A stretch of 5,981 nt of DNA from ZC4RG35 sp041747855 (GTDB lineage: Bacteria > Actinomycetota > Acidimicrobiia > Spongiisociales > ZC4RG35), in contig JBGTEJ010000045.1 in assembly GCA_041747855.1 (NCBI GenBank), positions 1-5,981 on the forward strand, read 5' to 3'. The position numbers and the translations under genes are program-made. The notes under the pieces were generated by a model. It searched no databases and was not told where the DNA came from. It was given only the letters and a program-made list of their open reading frames with translations. Of this stretch, positions 1-5,480 are shown in pieces (the stretch's first letter is position 1; each line of letters opens with the position of its first letter).

Positions 1-616
1 GACCTAGATGTTTGGCCATGACCAGACGATGCTCGCCGGTTTTCCGGGCATCTCCAACCAGGTATCTCAGGTGCTCCGGAACGGGTACCTCCCGGTAACC
101 ACCCGTGTTGAGCCAGCCTGTCCCTGGCGGTGGGTCCTTGACCGGCACATCCGCTAGAGGGTTGCCATGCTTCTTGATCCGGGCCTTGTGGGTTCCACAG
201 ACGCCATTTGCCTGATTTGGTCGGTCACAGCCCTCGACAGAGCACACGGGCTTGCCTTCCCTTAATGGGGATGACCCGGCTTCACCAAGACGTAGCTTTC
301 GCAGATAGTGGCCATGGCAGAGTCCTCGCTCTTCGGCAGGCCGATCACAGGGACCGACGGAACAGGTGAGGCCTGCGTAGTTGGGTCGGACGGGGTCGGT
401 GGTGCCGTTGCGCAGAAGACGCTTGTAGTGCATCTCACACAAACCTTTGGCCTGATGGATCCGATCGCATCCTTCGATAGAGCAGGTCGACCGCTCCTCC
501 ATGATCGGACTCTCACCTGGATCGCCGGTCCTCCGCCAACGCAGATAGTGGGCATGGCAGTAGCCACGGGTCACCGCCAGCCGGTCGCATACTTCGACGC
601 TGCATAGGGTGCTCAT
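1..616 (-). CDS. HNH endonuclease-like protein with four zinc-knuckle repeats (C-terminus beyond window)
   Basis: Read on the minus strand from ATG at 616-614, the frame stays open for 205 codons to the window edge. Residues 1-160 are four repeats of a CX4C-X9-CX2H motif: C5/C10/C20/H23, C45/C50/C60/H63, C85/C90/C100/H103 and C125/C130/C140/H143, an exact 40-residue period. Each unit has the flavour CS(V/I)E-x-CDR...G-x-CxxH, followed by a basic stretch (LRWRR, KRLLRN, LRKLRL, ARIKKH), which suggests zinc-stabilised nucleic-acid binding. Residues 168-205 contain WLNTGGYREV and GEHRLVMAKHLG. This resembles the lead-in of phage and actinobacterial HNH endonucleases, in which the catalytic VHHxNG segment follows. 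That segment would lie outside the window, so nuclease activity is inferred. The gene is divergent from hppA and may be a stand-alone mobile or homing-type nuclease. The start has no clear Shine-Dalgarno site but sits 6 bases after a -10-like hexamer. Confidence 0.75.
   Translation of the reverse strand, partial: MSTLCSVEVCDRLAVTRGYCHAHYLRWRRTGDPGESPIMEERSTCSIEGCDRIHQAKGLCEMHYKRLLRNGTTDPVRPNYAGLTCSVGPCDRPAEERGLCHGHYLRKLRLGEAGSSPLREGKPVCSVEGCDRPNQANGVCGTHKARIKKHGNPLADVPVKDPPPGTGWLNTGGYREVPVPEHLRYLVGDARKTGEHRLVMAKHLG
137..616 (-). repeat. Four in-frame degenerate 120-bp coding repeats (40-residue zinc-knuckle units)
   Basis: The units are residues 1-40 (616-497), 41-80 (496-377), 81-120 (376-257) and 121-160 (256-137). 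The first cysteine codons fall at 604, 484, 364 and 244, exactly 120 bases apart. The DNA has diverged, but units 1 and 3 keep near-identical stretches around 540-560 and 300-320 that encode CHAHYLR and CHGHYLR. Conservation is strongest in the Cys/His codons, which fits old duplication followed by selection on metal ligands. Confidence 0.8.
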
Positions 617-622
617 GACTCG

Positions 623-652
623 AAGATAAGGCCCGGCACCGACAGTTTTCAG
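623..652 (-). promoter_or_regulatory. Candidate leaderless promoter of the HNH-like gene
   Basis: On the minus strand a -10-like TATCTT (628-623) follows a weak -35-like CTGAAA (652-647) after an 18-base spacer. Only six bases (CGAGTC) separate the -10 from the ATG at 616, so transcription would begin at or next to the start codon. No Shine-Dalgarno sequence is visible, which agrees with leaderless initiation. This is inferred from spacing and the TANNNT consensus only. Confidence 0.4.
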
Positions 653-692
653 GTGGGCAGCGACACCCATCTGGTAGCCGCCGCGGTTGGGG

Positions 693-722
693 TTGGGAGT
701 GGTTCGGGTCGGTGGCTACAGT
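693..722 (+). promoter_or_regulatory. Candidate hppA promoter
   Basis: TTGGGA (693-698) and TACAGT (717-722) are separated by 18 bases and resemble a sigma-70/SigA-type promoter. Transcription would start near 729, giving a leader of about 40 bases before the hppA ATG. The site lies about 40 bases from the divergent candidate promoter, so a regulator binding between them could affect both genes, but no operator repeat is obvious. Confidence 0.35.
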
Positions 723-752
723 CTCCGCCTTCCAGCAACCTTCCTGTAACTC

Positions 753-758
753 GTGAGG
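753..758 (+). promoter_or_regulatory. Ribosome binding site of hppA
   Basis: GTGAGG lies ten bases upstream of the ATG at 769 and is complementary to the anti-Shine-Dalgarno end of 16S rRNA. It supports 769 as the start and contrasts with the other monocistronic-position starts in this window, which lack such a site. Confidence 0.6.
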
Positions 759-768
759 TCGAAAAGCC

Positions 769-2823
769 ATGACTGAAACCCTGCTCTACATCGCGCTCGT
801 CGCCGGAGTCGCCGGGCTGGCGCTTGCGTTCTACTACTCGCGATGGGTCCTCGCCAAACCTCAAGGGAACGCACGGATGATCGAGCTCGGCTTAGCCATA
901 CGCGCCGGTGCCGACGCCTTCCTCAGACGTCAATACACCTGGGTGGCCGTCTTCGTCGTGGTGATGGCGGTCCTGATCGCCGTCCTCCTCGAATGGGGAC
1001 GTCCGTGGGGGGCGGTGGCTTATGTCTTCGGTGCGGTCCTGTCGGCCCTGGCCGGGTTCATCGGCATGAGGATGGCTACTTCAGCCAACACCCGGACGGC
1101 TGAAGCGGCGCGTACTGGTGGAGTGACCGCCGCTCTGCCGGTCGCCTTCCGCGGGGGAGCGGTGATGGGGTTCACCGTCGCCGGTCTCGGTCTCCTCGGA
1201 ATTGGATTCGGGTTTCTCCTCTTCGACCAGATTCTCCAAGATCCGAGCTGGGTGGACATCGTCACTGCAATCGGTCTCGGTGGATCGTCCATCGCCCTCT
1301 TCGCCAGGGTCGGTGGAGGCATCTACACCAAGGCCGCTGACGTCGGCGCCGACCTGGTCGGCAAGGTCGAAGCAGGAATCCCCGAAGACGATCCCCGAAA
1401 CCCGGCTGTCATCGCCGACAACGTGGGTGACAACGTCGGAGATGTTGCCGGAATGGGCGCCGACCTCTTCGAGTCGTATGTCGGCTCTCTGGTTGCCCCG
1501 GTCGCCTACGCCGCCCTCGTCTTCGGAGGCTCTTCCTTCCTTCCCGAAGCGATCATGTTCCCGCTGGCGGTCGGAGCGCTCGGTATGTTCGCCTCCATCC
1601 TGGGCTCGTTCCTGGTCAAGGCCAAGGATGCCGACGGTCTCGCCGCCGCACTCCACAGGGGCACCAACTTCGCCATGGTGATAACGGCCCTGGGAGTCGC
1701 CGGGCTGGCCTATTGGATGTTCGGTGACAAGGTAGCCAACTGGGTCGGCATCTGGATCGCCGTGCTCGCCGGTCTCGTTGTCGGTTTCTTCGTCGGGAAG
1801 ATCTCCGAATGGTTCACATCCGATCATTACAAGGCTGTCAAGGAGATCGCCCGTCAAGCCCAAACCGGCCCAGCCACGGTCATCATCTCCGGGGTCGCCG
1901 ACGGTATGAGATCGGCTGCCTACTCGGTGATCGCGGTGGCAGCAGGAATCGGTGTCGCCTTCTATGCAGGAGAATGGGCGATGGGTGCCGGTGGCGGCAT
2001 CTACGGTGTAGCCGTCGCCGCAATCGGGGTGCTGGCCACGTTGGGGATCACGGTCTCAGTCGATGCCTACGGGCCCATAGCCGACAACGCTGGTGGAATC
2101 GCCGAGATGGCGCATCTACCCGCCGAAGTCCGCAAGTCGACCGACGCACTCGACTCTCTCGGGAACACCAGTGCCGCCATCGCCAAGGGTTTCGCCATCG
2201 CATCGGCGGCGGTGACCGCCCTAGCCCTCTTCAACGCCTTCACCAGGGCGGTAGGGCTCGAGGGGATCGACATATCCAAGCCGCAAGTGACGATTGGGCT
2301 GTTCATCGGGGCGATGTTCCCATTCCTGTTCGCGGCCCTGACCATGAGCGCAGTGGGTCGTGCCGCCGGTCTGATGATCGACGAGGTGCGTCGCCAGTTC
2401 CGTGAGATACCGGGGCTGCGTGAAGGTGTGGAAGGTGTCCAACCGGACTACACCACATGTGTCGACATCGCCACCAAGGGGGCCCTCCGGGAGATGATCC
2501 TGCCAGGGTCGATGGCCATCGCACTACCCCTAGTCGTCGGATTCATCAATGTCGAGGCTCTAGGGGCACTGCTCGGCGGGTCACTCGTCACCGGGTTCCT
2601 CCTCGCAATCTTCATGGCGAACTCCGGCGGTGCCTGGGACAACGCCAAGAAGTTCATCGAGGCCGGAGCCTTCGGCGGCAAGGGAAGCGACGCCCACAAG
2701 GCGGCGGTCATCGGTGACACCGTGGGAGATCCCTTCAAGGACACCTCAGGCCCGGCGATGAACATCGTGATCAAAGTGATGACCATCGTCTCGCTGATCT
2801 TCGCCTCCGCTTTCATCGGGTAG
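769..2823 (+). CDS. hppA: Membrane-bound ion-pumping pyrophosphatase, K+-dependent type
   Basis: This integral membrane enzyme couples hydrolysis of pyrophosphate to phosphate with pumping of H+ and/or Na+ across the cytoplasmic membrane. At 684 residues with many hydrophobic helices it is full length for the family. Recognisable blocks include R180 in ARVGGGIYTKAADVGADLVG, the substrate/Mg motif DDPRNPAVIADNVGDNVGD (207-225), DNAKKFIEAG (624-633), GDTVGDPFKD (649-658) and K669 in the last helix. The motif GNTSAAIAKG (465-474) has Ala469 and Ala472 where K+-independent enzymes carry Lys and Thr, which predicts a need for K+. In ADLFES (231-236) the gate pair is D232/E235, spaced as D243/E246 of the Thermotoga maritima Na+ pump; position 239 is Gly, where the plant H+ pump has its Glu. 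The transported ion is therefore uncertain. The start is supported by a Shine-Dalgarno site and a typical hydrophobic N-terminus. It ends in tandem TAG codons followed by a hairpin, so it is probably a single-gene transcript. Confidence 0.97.
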   Translation: MTETLLYIALVAGVAGLALAFYYSRWVLAKPQGNARMIELGLAIRAGADAFLRRQYTWVAVFVVVMAVLIAVLLEWGRPWGAVAYVFGAVLSALAGFIGMRMATSANTRTAEAARTGGVTAALPVAFRGGAVMGFTVAGLGLLGIGFGFLLFDQILQDPSWVDIVTAIGLGGSSIALFARVGGGIYTKAADVGADLVGKVEAGIPEDDPRNPAVIADNVGDNVGDVAGMGADLFESYVGSLVAPVAYAALVFGGSSFLPEAIMFPLAVGALGMFASILGSFLVKAKDADGLAAALHRGTNFAMVITALGVAGLAYWMFGDKVANWVGIWIAVLAGLVVGFFVGKISEWFTSDHYKAVKEIARQAQTGPATVIISGVADGMRSAAYSVIAVAAGIGVAFYAGEWAMGAGGGIYGVAVAAIGVLATLGITVSVDAYGPIADNAGGIAEMAHLPAEVRKSTDALDSLGNTSAAIAKGFAIASAAVTALALFNAFTRAVGLEGIDISKPQVTIGLFIGAMFPFLFAALTMSAVGRAAGLMIDEVRRQFREIPGLREGVEGVQPDYTTCVDIATKGALREMILPGSMAIALPLVVGFINVEALGALLGGSLVTGFLLAIFMANSGGAWDNAKKFIEAGAFGGKGSDAHKAAVIGDTVGDPFKDTSGPAMNIVIKVMTIVSLIFASAFIG

Positions 2824-2869
2824 TAGCGGAGGGCCATCCCAGCGGAGGGCCCTCCGACTACCCCCTTTC
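2820..2869 (+). terminator. GC-rich hairpin after hppA, probable terminator
   Basis: CGGAGGGCC (2827-2835) pairs with GGCCCTCCG (2848-2856) around a 12-base loop. The stem extends as GTAGT (2820-2824) with ACTAC (2857-2861) across a two-base bulge. The hairpin begins inside the hppA stop codon. The following tract is C-rich (CCCC then TTT) rather than a clean U-run, so termination may be imperfect or factor-assisted. A competing perfect palindrome, CGGAGGGCCCTCCG, lies at 2843-2856. Confidence 0.6.
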
Positions 2870-2890
2870 CTCACGACTCGCCGGACACGG

Positions 2891-2896
2891 TACGAT
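2891..2896 (+). promoter_or_regulatory. Candidate -10 element of the phosphatase-led operon
   Basis: TACGAT fits TANNNT and ends nine bases before the ATG at 2906, so the transcript would have almost no leader. No good -35 hexamer is seen 17-18 bases upstream, where the hppA hairpin tail lies. There is no Shine-Dalgarno sequence before the ATG. The call rests on spacing alone. Confidence 0.35.
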
Positions 2897-2905
2897 TCGT
2901 GTTGC

Positions 2906-4195
2906 ATGTCGACCGCACGGTTCGGTGCGCCCCCGTACTCAACGCGCACCGGTGTCACCAAAGAAATCATCCTCATTCGCCACGCCCAATCTCAGGGCAA
3001 TGTCGATGGCCTGTGGCATGGCCGGACCGACGGGCCTCTGAGCGAGGCCGGTGAGGAGAGCCTCGAACACCTGGGACGAAGACTGTCCACGTGGGAGTTC
3101 GACGTCGTCTTCAGTTCCCCCCTGGAACGGGCGAGGCGAACGGCCGGAGCCCTCTCTGACGATGTGATCGTCGACGACGACCTCATCGAGATGCATGTTG
3201 GTCATTGGGAGGGCCGGACCTTCGAAGAGGTGGAGAGGGACTTCGCCGACGAGTTGCAGGCCTCCTTCTCGGATTGGTCGGTGCCTATGGGGGGCACGGG
3301 GGAGAGTCTCAACGAACTGGCCAAGCGTGCCTTCGGGGTCCTCGACCGGATCCTGGAGAATCTCGGGGACAACCAGCGCGCCGTCGTCGTGACCCACGGC
3401 GGCTTCCTGCAACCCGTCCTCCATCGTCATCTGGCTGGAAGGGGAAGATCGGTCCATCCCATCACCGCCAACACCGGTATCACCAGAATCCGCTGGCAGT
3501 TCGGACGTCCCCGTCTGGTGACCTGGAACGACACGGGCCATCTCGGTCCGAAGCCTTCCTGGGTCGGTCACCATCTTCGAAACGGAACACCCGTGTTCAC
3601 TCTGGTGAGACATGGGCAGACCAAGGCCAACATCGAGCAACGTTGGCAGGGTCATGGTGACTGGGACCTCGATGACGTGGGTCACCGCCAGGCCGAATCT
3701 CTGGGTGAGTGGTACGGCCCGGCCACCACTGTCTACTCGTCCCCACTCAAGAGGGCCATGTCGACCGCTGCTCGCATCGCCGCTGGAGACGTCGTCCCCG
3801 TGGAGGGGCTCAAGGAGATGAACATGGGTGAGTGGGAGGGTCTGACAACCGCAGAGATCCAGGACCGCTACCCCGAGGACATGGAGACGATTTACGAGAA
3901 GGGGGTCGACCTTCCCAGGGGACGGACCGGTGAGAGTTGGCGCGATCTGGCCGCGCGAGTGACCGGCGCCATAACCGAACTCGAGCCTGCCGAAGAGGAG
4001 CCAACGGTGGTCGTTGCTCATGGAGGGGCCATCCGCTCCTATCTGGGCTCGCTGACCGACACCACCGACACACACTCCGAATCGCTTTACACGCCCGCAA
4101 ACACTTCGGTCTCCCATGTGGCCATGACAGAAGAGGGACCGGTGATCCTCGACTACGCCGTGGCCACCCACCTGGAGGGCTTCGACAGCCCTTGA
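2906..4195 (+). CDS. Tandem-domain histidine phosphatase (phosphoglycerate mutase-like)
   Basis: The 429-residue protein holds two complete histidine-phosphatase (branch 1) domains in tandem. These enzymes transfer a phosphate from substrate to a catalytic histidine and then to water. Domain 1 (about 20-205): R25-H26-A27 with nucleophile H26, R75 in SSPLERA, acid E95 in EMHVGHWEG and H164 in THGG. Domain 2 (about 229-415): R235-H236-G237 with nucleophile H236, R283 in SSPLKRA, acid E304 in EMNMGEWEG and H372 in AHGG. Both active sites look intact, so neither half is obviously a dead regulatory copy. Most family members have one domain of roughly 200 residues, so this is an internal duplication or fusion. 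The substrate cannot be read from the sequence; CobC-like alpha-ribazole phosphate, sugar phosphates and phosphoglycerate-derived compounds are all possible. It heads a tight run with a methyltransferase and an RNase H. The ATG at 2906 is the only usable start upstream of the first RH motif. It appears cytoplasmic, with no signal peptide. Confidence 0.9.
   Translation: MSTARFGAPPYSTRTGVTKEIILIRHAQSQGNVDGLWHGRTDGPLSEAGEESLEHLGRRLSTWEFDVVFSSPLERARRTAGALSDDVIVDDDLIEMHVGHWEGRTFEEVERDFADELQASFSDWSVPMGGTGESLNELAKRAFGVLDRILENLGDNQRAVVVTHGGFLQPVLHRHLAGRGRSVHPITANTGITRIRWQFGRPRLVTWNDTGHLGPKPSWVGHHLRNGTPVFTLVRHGQTKANIEQRWQGHGDWDLDDVGHRQAESLGEWYGPATTVYSSPLKRAMSTAARIAAGDVVPVEGLKEMNMGEWEGLTTAEIQDRYPEDMETIYEKGVDLPRGRTGESWRDLAARVTGAITELEPAEEEPTVVVAHGGAIRSYLGSLTDTTDTHSESLYTPANTSVSHVAMTEEGPVILDYAVATHLEGFDSP
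4174..4179 (+). promoter_or_regulatory. Ribosome binding site for the TTG-started methyltransferase
   Basis: GGAGGG sits inside the 3' end of the phosphatase gene, 12 bases before the TTG at 4192. It is the best Shine-Dalgarno match near this junction and supports the TTG over the internal ATG at 4237. The spacing is slightly long. Confidence 0.45.
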
Positions 4196-4797
4196 GTGAC
4201 AACCCCTCGAATCAGTACAACTCGAAGCGGTACGCGATGGTGAACCGTTGGGACCCCAACCATCTGCGCACCGTCGACCGCCTGTTACCACTCAGGGAGG
4301 GTGATCGGGTGCTCGAAGTCGGGGCCGGAGCGGGGCACTTGACCAAGCGACTGGCCGAGCGCGGTGTCGATATCACCGGCATCGATGTCAACCCCAAGGC
4401 TGCGGAGGTTGCCGGCACCGACCGCGTCATCGAGATGTCCGCCGACGCCCTGGCATTTGCCGATGGCGAGTTCGACGCCATCGTCTCGTTTCACGCCATC
4501 GAACATATACCTCCCCTCGACCGGGCAGCGTCTGAGATGGCACGCGTGCTCAAACCTGGAGGCCGGGCACTGTTGGTCTACCCGGCCGAACCGATCCAGG
4601 GTCTCTTCGCCGTTCCTACTTCCGTCATCCTTCACGGGACCCCGTTCAAAGCCCGCGAGATCCACTGCCACTGGCTTTCTCCCCGAAAGGTCAGGGACCT
4701 TTTCGAGCCGCACGGGATGGTCGAAGACCACCACGAGTTCAACCTCTTCAAGTCACCGCAGTTCGTTTCGAGACTGGTCCGTGCCGGGAAAGTCTGA
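4192..4797 (+). CDS. Class I SAM-dependent methyltransferase
   Basis: This 201-residue protein has a Rossmann-fold SAM-binding core. Motif I is VLEVGAGAGHLT (40-51), the acidic residue ending strand 2 is D65 in ITGIDVNP, strand 4 is FDAIVSFHAIEHI (94-106), and the post-motif is LKPGGRALLVYP (120-131). This pattern matches the Methyltransf_11/UbiE-like group that acts on small molecules or lipids; the substrate is unknown. The TTG start overlaps the phosphatase stop (TTGA), which implies translational coupling. It is preferred because the region between it and ATG 4237 encodes NQYNSKRYAM leading directly into VNRWDPNHL, which looks like a conserved N-terminal segment. ATG 4237 would give a protein 15 residues shorter. 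A longer in-frame extension reaching back to 3937 lies within the phosphatase gene and is not credible. Confidence 0.88.
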   Translation: MSDNPSNQYNSKRYAMVNRWDPNHLRTVDRLLPLREGDRVLEVGAGAGHLTKRLAERGVDITGIDVNPKAAEVAGTDRVIEMSADALAFADGEFDAIVSFHAIEHIPPLDRAASEMARVLKPGGRALLVYPAEPIQGLFAVPTSVILHGTPFKAREIHCHWLSPRKVRDLFEPHGMVEDHHEFNLFKSPQFVSRLVRAGKV

Positions 4798-4807
4798 ATC
4801 ATCGGTT

Positions 4808-4813
4808 TAGCGT
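4808..4813 (+). promoter_or_regulatory. Possible internal -10 element before the RNase H gene
   Basis: TAGCGT fits TANNNT and ends seven bases before the GTG at 4821, the spacing expected for a leaderless mRNA. No Shine-Dalgarno site precedes that GTG and no convincing -35 is seen. It may allow RNase H to be expressed apart from the upstream genes. Confidence 0.25.
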
Positions 4814-4820
4814 TCGCCCG

Positions 4821-5480
4821 GTGTTCGTCTGTGAGACCTGCGGCAAGAGCTTCGACCTACCTGCTTCGGTCCTCGAGCGCTACCCCGGATGGACCCCCCG
4901 TCAGTGTCTTCAATGCCGTGACTCAAATTCAGGCCTCACCTCATCCGGGTCGGATCTCAAGACCTCAACGTCGGAGCGCCGGTCTTCGGTGAGCAAGACC
5001 AGAGACCTGACGCTTGCCGAGGTGCTCTCGACTTTCACCGAAGGACCTCAGACCGGGGTCTTCACCGACGGAGCATCATCCGGGAACCCGGGTCCGGGTG
5101 GTTGGGGGGCAGTCAAGGTCGTAAACGGTGAGATCATCGCCGAGGACCGGGGCTCCGTGCCTCACACCACCAACAATCGCATGGAGTTGATGGCGATGGT
5201 CAGCGGTCTAGGCATGGTCGAGACCGCTGAGGAGATCGTCATCTACACCGACTCGAAGCTGGTTGTCGACACCCTGAACAGTTGGGCGGCAGGTTGGGAG
5301 AGGAGGGGATGGACCAGGAAGTCCGGCCCCATCAAGAACCTCGAACTGGTTCAAGAGGCGTATCGACTGGTCAAGGAGCGGCCACGAGTCCAGATCAAGT
5401 GGATCCCCGCCCATAGCGGTTATCGGTGGAACGAGTACGCCGATGCCCTGGCCACCGCTTACCGCAGACCATCCCCCTGA
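4821..5480 (+). CDS. rnhA: Ribonuclease HI with N-terminal zinc ribbon
   Basis: This enzyme cuts the RNA strand of RNA:DNA hybrids, removing primers and R-loops in the cytoplasm. The 219-residue protein has three parts. First is a putative zinc ribbon with C4/C7 (CETC) and C29/C32 (CLQC). Then comes a polar Ser/Thr-rich linker of about residues 35-62, and last the RNase H fold at about 77-216. The catalytic set is complete: D83 in FTDGASSGNPGPGGWG, E122 in NRMELMA, D144 in YTDSKLV, H198 in PAHSG and D208 in NEYADALA. The basic handle (GWERRGWTRK, 158-167) that grips the hybrid in E. coli RNase HI is present. The E. coli enzyme has about 155 residues and no zinc ribbon. The extra domain differs from the usual eukaryotic-type hybrid-binding domain and may bind nucleic acid. 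The start is GTG, 23 bases after the methyltransferase stop. Translation of the next gene overlaps this stop by one base. Confidence 0.93.
   Translation: MFVCETCGKSFDLPASVLERYPGWTPRQCLQCRDSNSGLTSSGSDLKTSTSERRSSVSKTRDLTLAEVLSTFTEGPQTGVFTDGASSGNPGPGGWGAVKVVNGEIIAEDRGSVPHTTNNRMELMAMVSGLGMVETAEEIVIYTDSKLVVDTLNSWAAGWERRGWTRKSGPIKNLELVQEAYRLVKERPRVQIKWIPAHSGYRWNEYADALATAYRRPSP

Noticed and set aside
137..616. Regular 120-bp spacing that could suggest a CRISPR or tandem non-coding repeat
   Set aside because: The units are degenerate, in frame, and conserved at Cys/His codons, so they are protein repeats. There is no short identical repeat with unique spacers.
262..770. Several short open frames on both strands across the first 770 bases
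   Set aside because: They overlap the minus-strand zinc-knuckle gene in other frames and show no family resemblance; the Cys/His-patterned frame explains the region.
1081..1863. A 260-codon minus-strand open frame inside hppA
   Set aside because: It is Asp/Glu/Gly-rich with no domain, the typical product of reading a GC-rich membrane-protein gene backwards.
3937..4191. An N-terminal extension of the methyltransferase back to 3937
   Set aside because: It lies in the phosphatase coding region, its translation is Arg-rich and unlike any methyltransferase N-terminus, and the TTG at 4192 gives a normal length.
2939..4291. A 450-codon open frame on the minus strand, antisense to the phosphatase gene
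   Set aside because: It mirrors a gene with strong family motifs, its translation shows no recognisable domain, and long antisense frames are expected from GC-rich codon usage.
4364..4810. A 148-codon plus-strand frame overlapping the methyltransferase
   Set aside because: It is a Ser/Pro/Arg-rich out-of-frame reading of a gene with clear SAM-binding motifs.
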